5,787 nt of DNA from Alphaproteobacteria bacterium MarineAlpha3_Bin3 (GCA_002938075.1 PTLK01000134.1:1-5787); one strand, 5' to 3'. Numbered from the stretch's first letter, positions 1 to 5,362 are shown. Notes: a model not told the origin generated them from the letters alone. Program-made: numbers and translations.

Positions 1-219
1 GACCTGCTGTTCCAGTTCACCCGTCACTTCGGTCATATGGCCGCCGGCATCGGGGGCAAAGGTGCGTTTCTTGCGCACTTCGACGGTGACCATCTTGGAG
101 CGGCCGTGCGAGAAGCTTTGGCGGACCTGCCCGGTCTTGACGGTCTTTTTGAGCTCAAGCTTGCCCGGCCGGGACAAGCCCAGCTTTTTGCCTTTATTTT
201 GCTCTTTGGTCTCAGCCAT
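1..219 (-). CDS. infB: Translation initiation factor IF-2, N-terminal fragment (3' end outside window)
   Basis: IF-2 is the GTPase that brings initiator fMet-tRNA to the 30S subunit and promotes subunit joining. Only the first 73 codons are visible, because the gene runs off the window at base 1; the G domain is not seen. The fragment starts MAETKEQNKGKKLGLSRPGK and continues with a basic segment containing LELKKTVKTGQVRQSFSHGR and VEVRKKRTF. This is the characteristic N-terminal region of alphaproteobacterial IF-2. The ATG is at 219-217, 16 nt after the ylxR stop, with an AGAAGGA Shine-Dalgarno (SD) at 237-231. The 11-nt SD spacing is somewhat long. The position downstream of nusA and ylxR matches the classical nusA-infB operon. 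Identity is secure from sequence style plus context. Confidence 0.93.
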   Translation of the reverse strand, partial: MAETKEQNKGKKLGLSRPGKLELKKTVKTGQVRQSFSHGRSKMVTVEVRKKRTFAPDAGGHMTEVTGELEQQV

Positions 220-235
220 TCACTTAACGGTCCTT

Positions 236-886
236 CTAGGCGCCTTGGACGCCCGGTCCTTCCTTTTTGGCGCCGGCCTGGCGAAAAGCCATCAGACGGC
301 CGGCCTCGGTCATCAGGCTTTCGGCCAACCGGCCTTCGGCCATCACCACATGGACGCAGCAGTCCCGGCCCAAGGCCCGGCCCAGTTCCCGGGCCTCAAA
401 CAGGTCCACCGTCGCCAAGCCTGGGGCCAACGCCTTGATTTTTTCCCGGCCGTCGGTGGCACCGTCCCGGGCCTGAAGAATGACCCCGCCCTTGCCTTCC
501 CTGAGCCAAGCCGTAGCCTTTTCGAATCCGGCCACCGCTTCTCCGGCCCGCCGGGCAAGGCCCAGCAAATCCAGGCAACGACGCACCATCAGGCCTTCCA
601 GTTGGTCGGCCAAATTGGCGGAAACCTCGACCCCGTGGTGGGCGGCCCGCGAAAAAAGACCCTTGGCGCAGGCTGTATTTACCATATCGCGCTCGGCACT
701 CAACCATAATCCCCGCCCCGGCAGGCATCCGTCCAAGTCGGGAACGAGGCTCCCGTCCGGGCCGACGACAAAGCGCAGCATTTCGTCCTTGGGCCTCAAG
801 GCGCCGGTGGCAATGCATTTGCGGAGCGGGTATGGCCCGCCGGTCCGGTTTTTGCCGCCGTTAATGCTTTTCCGCCTTTTGCTCAT
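236..886 (-). CDS. ylxR: YlxR (DUF448) RNA-binding protein fused to an L7Ae/YlxQ-like domain
   Basis: A 216-residue protein with two small nucleic-acid-binding modules. Residues about 18-85 are the YlxR/DUF448 fold, seen in PLRKCIATG (20-28), LRFVVGPDGSLVPD (37-50) and the family hallmark LPGRG (55-59). Residues about 100-195 resemble the L7Ae/L30e/YlxQ fold, with LLGLARRAGEAVAGFEK (107-123), a GKGGVILQARDGATDGREK stretch (131-149) and a long helix. Bacillus encodes YlxR and YlxQ as separate neighbouring genes between nusA and infB. Alphaproteobacteria commonly carry one longer protein, as here. The cytoplasmic role is RNA binding, and YlxR of other bacteria has been linked to RNase P and to transcription; the exact function here is unknown. 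ATG at 886 with SD GAGGAGG at 903-897, which overlaps the nusA stop, implying coupled translation. The TAG stop is at 238-236. Confidence 0.9.
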   Translation of the reverse strand: MSKRRKSINGGKNRTGGPYPLRKCIATGALRPKDEMLRFVVGPDGSLVPDLDGCLPGRGLWLSAERDMVNTACAKGLFSRAAHHGVEVSANLADQLEGLMVRRCLDLLGLARRAGEAVAGFEKATAWLREGKGGVILQARDGATDGREKIKALAPGLATVDLFEARELGRALGRDCCVHVVMAEGRLAESLMTEAGRLMAFRQAGAKKEGPGVQGA

Positions 887-901
887 GCGGGTCCGGCCTC
901 C

Positions 902-2581
902 TCAGCCGGTTTCCGGCTTTTCACCGCCGTCGGACGATTCTTCGGCTGTTTCCTCGGCCTCCGCGCCGGAGGTATCGGCCTCGGCGTCCTCGGCGTCCTC
1001 GGCCATTTCTTCTGTATCTTCAGCGGCTTCGGCTTTTTTCGCGTCCTCTTCCTCGAACCAATGGGCGCGCGCCGCCATGATGATTTCGTTGGCCTTGCTT
1101 TCGGTCAACGATCCGGCGGGGGCGAACTCCAGCAGCTCGTCGGTCGCCAGATCGGCCAGGTCGTCACGGGTCTTTATGCCGTTTTCTCCCAGCACCACCA
1201 ACAGGGCCGGGGTGACGCCCTTGACCTCGGCCAGATCGTCGCTGACGTTCAGGTCCTTGCGGCGCTGTGTCAGTTCCTCTTCCTGCTGAGCCAGGTAGGC
1301 GCGCGCCCGTTCGCGCAGTTCCTCGGAAACCTCTTCATCAAACCCCTCGATACCGACAATATCCTCGACCGGAACGAAGGCCACTTCCTCGACCGTAGAA
1401 AAGCCTTCGGTGACCAGCAGATGGGCGATGACGTCGTCAACGTCCAGGGCGTCCACGAACATCTGCGAGCGGACCTTGAATTCCTCCGTCCGGCGTTCCG
1501 ATTCCTCGGCCTCGGTCAGAATGTCGATGTCCCAGCCGGAAAGCTGCGAGGCCAGGCGAACGTTTTGACCCCGCCTGCCGATGGCCAGGCTGAGTTGTTC
1601 GTCGGGGACCACGACCTCGATGCGGTTGGTCTCTTCGTCGAGGACGACCTTGGCCACCTCGGCCGGGGCCAGGGCGTTGACGATGAAGGCGGCCGGATCG
1701 GGGGACCATTGGATGATGTCGATCTTTTCGCCCTGGAGCTCGCCGACGACGGCCTGAACGCGCGAGCCCCGCATGCCGATGCACGGGCCGACCGGGTCGA
1801 TGCTGGAATCGTTGGAAATCACCGCGATCTTGGCCCGCGATCCTGAATCCCGGGCCACCGCCTTGATCTCGATGATGCCGTCGTAGATTTCCGGCACTTC
1901 CTGGGCAAACAGCTTGGCCATGAATTGCGGGTGGGTGCGCGACAGGAAAATCTGCGGGCCACGGGTTTCCTCTCGGACGTCGACAATATAGGAACGCACC
2001 CGATCGCCGGTGTTGAAGTGTTCACGGGGGATCGTTTCGTCTCGCCTGAGAAGGGCTTCGGCGCGGCCCAAGTCGACGATAACGTTGCCGTATTCGATGC
2101 GCTTGACCAGGCCGTTAACAATTTCGCCGGTACGGTCCTTGTATTCCTCGTACTGGCGGCTGCGTTCGGCGTCGCGGACCAGCTGAACGATCACCTGCTT
2201 CGCCGTCTGCGCGGCGATGCGCCCGAAATCGATGGGCGGCAGGGCGTCGACCAGAAAATCGCCGGGCTCGGCCTTGGGTTCTCTCTTTTGCGCCGCCTCG
2301 AGGTCGATCTGGGTGGTTTCGTTCTCTATATCGTCCGCCGATTCCACGACCTCAACGTAGCGGACCAGCGAGATTTTGCCCGTCTGGCGGTCGATGGTGG
2401 CGCGGATATCGTGTTCATGGCCGTATTTCGACCGCCCGGCTTTCTGAATCGCCTGCTCCATGGCTTCCAAAACCTCTTCCCGCTCGATTCCCTTGTCACG
2501 GGCTACGGTTTCCGCCACTTCGATCAGTTCGGGGTGCGATTGAGCGGCGCCCGTTTGCCCCGTTTGCATAGATTCGCTCAT
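902..2581 (-). CDS. nusA: Transcription termination/antitermination factor NusA
   Basis: NusA binds RNA polymerase and nascent RNA and modulates pausing, termination and antitermination. The 559 residues show the full architecture. The RNAP-binding N-terminal domain is at about 15-145, with ERSRQYEEYKDR at its end. The S1 domain is at about 149-215 (GEIVNGLVKRIEYGNVIVDL). KH1 has the GPCIGMRG loop (265-272) and KH2 the AIGRRGQN loop (333-340). Two helix-hairpin-helix acidic repeats follow, AR1 about 375-432 and AR2 about 447-508 (AEVKGVTPALLVVLGENGIK). A low-complexity acidic tail runs 509-559. The ATG overlaps the rimP TGA as ATGA, so translation is probably coupled; GGAGGAG about 11 nt upstream serves as SD. 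Met5 is an alternative start but is further from any SD. The AR repeats are as in other proteobacterial NusA. Confidence 0.98.
   Translation of the reverse strand: MSESMQTGQTGAAQSHPELIEVAETVARDKGIEREEVLEAMEQAIQKAGRSKYGHEHDIRATIDRQTGKISLVRYVEVVESADDIENETTQIDLEAAQKREPKAEPGDFLVDALPPIDFGRIAAQTAKQVIVQLVRDAERSRQYEEYKDRTGEIVNGLVKRIEYGNVIVDLGRAEALLRRDETIPREHFNTGDRVRSYIVDVREETRGPQIFLSRTHPQFMAKLFAQEVPEIYDGIIEIKAVARDSGSRAKIAVISNDSSIDPVGPCIGMRGSRVQAVVGELQGEKIDIIQWSPDPAAFIVNALAPAEVAKVVLDEETNRIEVVVPDEQLSLAIGRRGQNVRLASQLSGWDIDILTEAEESERRTEEFKVRSQMFVDALDVDDVIAHLLVTEGFSTVEEVAFVPVEDIVGIEGFDEEVSEELRERARAYLAQQEEELTQRRKDLNVSDDLAEVKGVTPALLVVLGENGIKTRDDLADLATDELLEFAPAGSLTESKANEIIMAARAHWFEEEDAKKAEAAEDTEEMAEDAEDAEADTSGAEAEETAEESSDGGEKPETG
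979..1003. repeat. Short 9-bp tandem repeat in the nusA acidic tail
   Basis: The unit CCTCGGCGT (plus strand) occurs about 2.7 times in tandem. It encodes the repeated Ala-Glu-Asp of the tail (AEDAEDAEAD, residues 527-536). This is low-complexity coding sequence, which could vary in copy number by slippage without changing the frame. Confidence 0.6.
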
Positions 2582-3069
2582 AACCTCTTGCTCTCCTCCG
2601 CTGCTGTGATCAAATCGTCGGTCAGGATCAGCTTCGCCTTGTGAATGTCCGGGTGGGAAAAGTCCACTTCTTCGCCATCAACCATCATCCGCACCGTATC
2701 GCCGTCGACGCCCAGCAAAACTCCCTTGAAACGGCGCCGGCCGTCAAACGGCCGGGTGGTCTCGATCTTCGCCTGAAACCCCTGAAATCGCTGGAAATCA
2801 CCGACCCGGACCAGGGGCCGGTCGATCCCCGGCGACGACACTTCAAGCGTATAGGGGGCGTCGATAGGATCTTCGACGTCAAGCAGCGCCGAAATGGCAC
2901 GGCTGACGGCGGCACAGTCGTCTACCGTCATTCCTTGGCCGTCTTGGTGTTCTACCATAACCTGCATCGACAGTTTCTTTTTGCCGGAAATCCGTACCCG
3001 GACGATGTTAAAGCCCATTTCGCCGATCGCCGGTTCAATCAAATGCTGAATGTGCTCGGACAGTTCCAT
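2578..3069 (-). CDS. rimP: Ribosome maturation factor RimP
   Basis: RimP assists late maturation of the 30S subunit in the cytoplasm. The 163 residues fit the family's usual length. The N-terminal alpha/beta domain (about 1-85) ends in the diagnostic YTLEVSSPGIDRPL (73-86). The SH3-like C-terminal domain (about 88-155) contains FKGVLLGVDGDTVRMMVDGE (114-133). The ATG at 3069 gives MELSEHIQHLIEPAIGEMGF, a typical family start. The SD is weak (only GGA about 9 nt upstream, in an A/T-rich stretch), and strong RNA structure lies just before it, so initiation may be regulated or inefficient. The stop TGA overlaps the nusA ATG by 4 nt. Gene order rimP-nusA-ylxR-infB is conserved widely in bacteria. 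Confidence 0.96.
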   Translation of the reverse strand: MELSEHIQHLIEPAIGEMGFNIVRVRISGKKKLSMQVMVEHQDGQGMTVDDCAAVSRAISALLDVEDPIDAPYTLEVSSPGIDRPLVRVGDFQRFQGFQAKIETTRPFDGRRRFKGVLLGVDGDTVRMMVDGEEVDFSHPDIHKAKLILTDDLITAAEESKRL

Positions 3070-3097
3070 CCGATAAATCCGTTTTTTTATAAACGCT

Positions 3098-3136
3098 CCC
3101 TTGGCGCCCCCTTAGCGCTTTCCCCGGCACCAAGGG
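3098..3136 (-). promoter_or_regulatory. Strong 11-bp hairpin in the rimP leader
   Basis: On the minus strand CCCTTGGTGCC (3136-3126) pairs with GGCGCCAAGGG (3108-3098) over 11 bp with one G-U pair and a 17-nt loop. The loop contains the self-complementary AGCGCT and an AAGGG that can compete for the same C run. No U-tract follows, so it is not a classical terminator. It lies between the terminator at 3177-3148 and the rimP start, about 29 nt before the ATG. The pairing is seen directly; a regulatory role in the rimP-nusA-infB leader is inferred. Confidence 0.55.
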
Positions 3137-3147
3137 GGGGAAATTCC

Positions 3148-3177
3148 AAAAATAAAAGGCGGGCCCCCGGGCCCACC
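3148..3177 (-). terminator. Intrinsic terminator downstream of trmB / in the rimP leader
   Basis: Minus-strand GGTGGGCC (3177-3170) pairs with GGCCCGCC (3165-3158) as an 8-bp stem with one G-U pair and a CGGG tetraloop. It is followed at once by TTTTATTTTT (3157-3148). This is a textbook rho-independent terminator. It lies 113 nt after the trmB stop and 78 nt before the rimP start. It may end the metK-trmB transcript, or act as an attenuator if rimP transcription starts upstream of it. Confidence 0.9.
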
Positions 3178-3232
3178 CATCAATTCCACTCAATAATTTG
3201 GACTTAACGAGTACGTTCACTGATGAACGCAA
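3148..3232 (-). ncRNA. Possible small RNA or operon leader RNA between trmB and rimP
   Basis: Hypothetical. This A/T-rich stretch follows a possible promoter and contains a stem-loop with an 8-bp stem: TGCGTTCA (3232-3225) and TGAACGTA (3220-3213, one G-U), with loop TCAG. An unstructured A/U-rich middle follows (including AGTCCAAAT at 3204-3196), and then the strong terminator. That layout (5' hairpin, single-stranded middle, terminator with U-tract) is the general shape of a bacterial sRNA of about 85 nt. It could equally be the 3' UTR of metK-trmB or an attenuated rimP leader. I do not recognise a known RNA family. Confidence 0.3.
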
Positions 3233-3238
3233 GGCTAA

Positions 3239-3265
3239 TTTATACCCGTAATCTGGTGAATTCAA
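3239..3265 (-). promoter_or_regulatory. Possible sigma-70-type promoter upstream of the terminator
   Basis: On the minus strand TTGAAT (3265-3260) and TATAAA (3244-3239) resemble -35 and -10 boxes, separated by 15 bp. That spacing is shorter than the preferred 16-18 bp. Transcription from it would start near 3232, before the hairpin and terminator. I see no better promoter between the terminator and rimP. It is a pattern match only. Confidence 0.3.
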
Positions 3266-3290
3266 GGACTTCCGAAATTCTTCTAGAATC

Positions 3291-4001
3291 TTAAATGGTC
3301 CTCGGACGGCGCAGGAAACGAAGATAAACCGGCTTCAAGCCTTGTTTTCTGGCCTTGCGTTCATAGCGGGTTTCGACCCAATCGGCGGGCGGATTGGTCC
3401 AGTCGCCTTTGCTCTGCGCCGGGAAGGAAAAATCCGGGTGGCGGACCACGCGTTCCAGCATCCATTCGATATAGCCCCCATGGTCGCTGGCCAGCCGCAG
3501 TTCGCCGCCGTCGGCCAGCACCCGGGCCAGTTCGCCGACGGTTTGATCGCCAATGAAGCGCCGCCGGTGGTGTTTTTTTTTCGGCCACGGATCGGTAAAA
3601 AGGGCATAGATCCTGCCGATCGAAGCCTCGGGCAGACAGGGAAGGAGCTTCCTCGCGTCATCGTCGAAAACACGGACGTTGGTTATCCCTTCGCTTTCGA
3701 TCAGGCTCAGCAGGCCGGCTATGCCGTTATTAAAAGGCTCGCAGCCGATAAACCCGATGTCGGGACGGGCCCCGGCCTGGGCCGCCAGGTGTTCCCCGGC
3801 GCCGAAACCTACCTCGAGCCAGACTTCGGAAACAGAGCGCTCGAAAGCGCCTTCGAAGTCCAGGGTTGCGCCCGCGGGCGGGAGCTCCAGGCGCAACCGG
3901 GGCAGCAAGGTCTTGATCAGCGCCTGGCGGCCGGGACGCAGTTTGTGGCCGCGGCGCCGGCCGTACCAGCGCAACGTTTCGTCACGGATATTGGCGCTCA
4001 A
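3291..4001 (-). CDS. trmB: tRNA (guanine-N7-)-methyltransferase TrmB
   Basis: TrmB uses SAM to make m7G (usually at position 46) in tRNA. Residues below count from a TTG start at 4001 (236 residues). The short N-terminus leads into the conserved DETLRWYGRRRGHKLRPGR (7-25). The SAM-binding motif I is WLEVGFGAGEHL (61-72), with CEPF at 87-90. The family signature DPWPKKKHHRRR is at 137-148 and TRYERKA at 211-217. A longer reading to an ATG at 4052 (253 residues) is open, but it would overlap metK by 55 nt and add a non-family-like extension. The TTG shares TTGA with the metK stop, has GGAG 4 nt upstream, and gives a family-like start, so I prefer it. The gene is co-directional and overlapping with metK, which supplies its cofactor. 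The PKKK codons form a run of nine A in the mRNA. Confidence 0.95.
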   Translation of the reverse strand: MSANIRDETLRWYGRRRGHKLRPGRQALIKTLLPRLRLELPPAGATLDFEGAFERSVSEVWLEVGFGAGEHLAAQAGARPDIGFIGCEPFNNGIAGLLSLIESEGITNVRVFDDDARKLLPCLPEASIGRIYALFTDPWPKKKHHRRRFIGDQTVGELARVLADGGELRLASDHGGYIEWMLERVVRHPDFSFPAQSKGDWTNPPADWVETRYERKARKQGLKPVYLRFLRRPRTI

Positions 4002-5173
4002 GTGGCTCCGAAGGCCGACTTCAGATCGTCGACCAGGTCCATGCTTTCCCATGAGAACCCGCCGTCCGCATCGGGAGCCCGTCCGAAGTGGCCGTAGGCG
4101 GCGGTGCGGGCGTAGATCGGCCGGCTCAGCTGCAGATGCTCACGAATGCCCCGGGGCGACAAGTCGACCATATCCTGGATAACCACCGACAGTTTTTCCT
4201 CGTCCACCCGGCCCGTCCCATTGGTGTTGATGAAGACCGACAACGGTTTCGATACGCCAATGGCGAAGGCGACCTGGAGGGTGCATTTGTCGGCCAGGCC
4301 GGCGGCGACCACGTTCTTCGCCACATAGCGCGCCGCGTAGGCGGCCGACCGGTCGACCTTGGTCGGGTCCTTGCCGGAAAAGGCGCCGCCGCCGTGCGGG
4401 GCGGCCCCGCCATAGGTGTCGACAATGATCTTGCGGCCGGTCAGGCCGGCGTCTCCATCGGGTCCGCCCCGGACGAAACGTCCCGTCGGATTGACGTAGA
4501 ATTCATCCTCCTCGCACATCCAGCCTTCCGGCAGGACCGATAGGACATGAGGGCGGACGATTTCGCGTACCTGGTCCTGGTCCAGGTCCTCGGAATGCTG
4601 GGTCGAGACGACAACCGACGCCGCCCGAACGGGCTTGCCGGCGACGTATTCCAGGGTCACCTGGCTTTTCGAATCCGGACCCAGGCCCAGCTCGGCGCCG
4701 GAATGGCGGGCTTCGGCGAGGGAAAGCAGAATAGCGTGGGAATAATGGATCGGCGCCGGCATCAGGACGTCGGTCTCGGTGCAGGCATAGCCGAACATCA
4801 GTCCCTGGTCGCCGGCGCCTTCGTCCTTGTTGCCCGTGGCGTCGACCCCTTGGGCGATGTCGGGTGATTGGTTATGGACGTGGATTTCAACGTTGGCGTT
4901 TTTCCAGTGAAAGCCGTCCTGTTCGTAGCCGATTTCCTTAACGCAGGCCCGGGCGACTTCTTCCAGGACGTCATGGGTGATCCGACCGGGGCCCCTGACT
5001 TCGCCGGCAAGGATGATCCGGTTAGTGGTGCAAAGGGTTTCCACCGCGACACGTGAAAGCGGATCGGCGCCAAGGTATTTATCGACCACAGCGTCGGAAA
5101 TCCGGTCGCAGATTTTATCCGGATGACCTTCCGAAACTGATTCGCTGGTGAAAAGGAAATTCCGTTTGCCCAC
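3998..5173 (-). CDS. metK: S-adenosylmethionine synthetase (methionine adenosyltransferase)
   Basis: MetK joins methionine and ATP to make SAM, the cell's main methyl donor, releasing phosphate and pyrophosphate. At 391 residues it is full length for the bacterial family. Key motifs are GHPDK (16-20), the signature GAGDQGLMFGYA (119-130), the NPTGRFVRGGPDGDAGLTGR stretch (228-247) and the glycine-rich signature GGGAFSGKD (261-269) followed by PTKVDRSAAYAARY. The start is GTG at 5173, with a strong SD GGAGGGGG (5186-5179) spaced 5 nt. An in-frame TGA at 5191-5189 rules out any upstream start. The stop overlaps trmB by 4 nt. Expression is probably feedback-controlled by the SAM-II riboswitch in the leader (5294-5243). 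Nothing suggests loss of activity. Confidence 0.98.
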   Translation of the reverse strand: MGKRNFLFTSESVSEGHPDKICDRISDAVVDKYLGADPLSRVAVETLCTTNRIILAGEVRGPGRITHDVLEEVARACVKEIGYEQDGFHWKNANVEIHVHNQSPDIAQGVDATGNKDEGAGDQGLMFGYACTETDVLMPAPIHYSHAILLSLAEARHSGAELGLGPDSKSQVTLEYVAGKPVRAASVVVSTQHSEDLDQDQVREIVRPHVLSVLPEGWMCEEDEFYVNPTGRFVRGGPDGDAGLTGRKIIVDTYGGAAPHGGGAFSGKDPTKVDRSAAYAARYVAKNVVAAGLADKCTLQVAFAIGVSKPLSVFINTNGTGRVDEEKLSVVIQDMVDLSPRGIREHLQLSRPIYARTAAYGHFGRAPDADGGFSWESMDLVDDLKSAFGAT

Positions 5174-5219
5174 AGCCGCCCCCTCCGATCAAAGTTTCGT
5201 CCATTTGGACCGAGGGCTG
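5173..5219 (-). promoter_or_regulatory. metK ribosome binding site and possible sequestering stem
   Basis: The SD GGAGGGGG is at 5186-5179. Upstream, CAGCCCTC (5219-5212) can pair with it: CAGCC with GGCTG (5177-5173, reaching the G of the GTG start) and CTC with GAG (5185-5183). Alternatively CCCTC pairs fully with GAGGG (5185-5181). A small GTCC-AAAT-GGAC hairpin (5210-5199) fits inside the loop. This would hide both SD and start codon. The pairing is visible; its use as an off-state is inferred. Confidence 0.5.
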
Positions 5220-5242
5220 CAACGGCTTGATTAAAATCTGAG

Positions 5243-5294
5243 CCCACTTAGCGCCTTTTTTACCGTGGTGGCAAGTAGTCCAAATCCATCCACG
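5243..5294 (-). promoter_or_regulatory. SAM-II riboswitch aptamer upstream of metK
   Basis: The minus-strand RNA matches the SAM-II (metA-type) layout as I recall it. P1 is CGTGG (5294-5290) with CCACG (5268-5264). The P1 loop contains the conserved GATTTG (5286-5281) and CTTGC (5275-5271). A linker GTAAAA follows P1, then the conserved core GCTAA (5252-5248). The H-type pseudoknot forms through TGCC (5273-5270) with GGCG (5255-5252), and CTAC (5278-5275) with GTGG (5247-5244), flanking the core as in the known class. It binds SAM and would repress the downstream SAM synthetase gene. The SAM/SAH riboswitch, also known on metK in Rhodobacterales, fits less well. Class assignment is by eye, not by covariance model. 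Confidence 0.85.
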
Positions 5295-5296
5295 CC

Positions 5297-5323
5297 GCCG
5301 CATCCGTTAGAGACGGGGGCGGC
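5297..5323 (-). promoter_or_regulatory. GC-rich hairpin abutting the riboswitch on its 5' side
   Basis: GCCGC (5323-5319) pairs with GCGGC (5301-5297). After a 2x2 internal loop, CCGT (5316-5313) pairs with ACGG (5307-5304), closing a CTCTA loop. It ends 2 nt before aptamer P1. It could insulate or stack on the aptamer, or be incidental structure. If the promoter guess at 5353-5325 were right, transcription would begin inside it, so one of the two is probably wrong. Confidence 0.4.
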
Positions 5324-5324
5324 T

Positions 5325-5353
5325 CTTTTCGCAAGCTTTCTGGGTGTCGTCAA
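5325..5353 (-). promoter_or_regulatory. Weak candidate metK promoter
   Basis: TTGACG (5353-5348) is a good -35-like box. The hexamer 17 bp downstream, GAAAAG (5330-5325), is a poor -10 match (3 of 6). A TTGAAA lies slightly upstream at 5364-5359. The position between the regulator's stop and the riboswitch is right for a metK promoter, but the call rests on a short match only. Confidence 0.25.
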
Positions 5354-5362
5354 GGTCTTTTC

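Noticed and set aside
480..1289. Plus-strand open frame of 269 codons, very serine-rich
   Set aside because: Its Ser/Ala runs are the antisense reading of the acidic NusA tail and YlxR; the composition is an artefact.
1061..1846. Plus-strand open frame of 261 codons inside nusA
   Set aside because: Antisense shadow of the KH and AR domains of NusA; no family resemblance.
1925..2644. Plus-strand open frame of 239 codons across nusA and the rimP end
   Set aside because: Antisense to the conserved NusA N-terminal and S1 domains; no independent support.
2641..3207. Plus-strand open frame of 188 codons across rimP and its leader
   Set aside because: Antisense to RimP and through the terminator hairpin; no SD or known motif.
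3035..3265. Minus-strand 76-codon frame in the trmB-rimP gap
   Set aside because: It begins with TTG in a promoter-like box, has no SD, runs through the terminator and overlaps rimP out of frame.
3070..3290. tRNA gene before rimP, as metY precedes rimP in E. coli
   Set aside because: No cloverleaf, no TTC-containing T arm and no CCA end can be found in this gap on either strand.
3342..4097. Plus-strand open frame of 251 codons opposite trmB
   Set aside because: It lies antisense to a clear TrmB with all family motifs; long shadow frames are expected in G+C-rich DNA. No recognisable domain and no good SD.
5115..5303. Minus-strand 62-codon frame starting at an ATG beside the riboswitch (possible upstream peptide)
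   Set aside because: No SD before the ATG, and the sequence is explained by aptamer conservation and metK in another frame.
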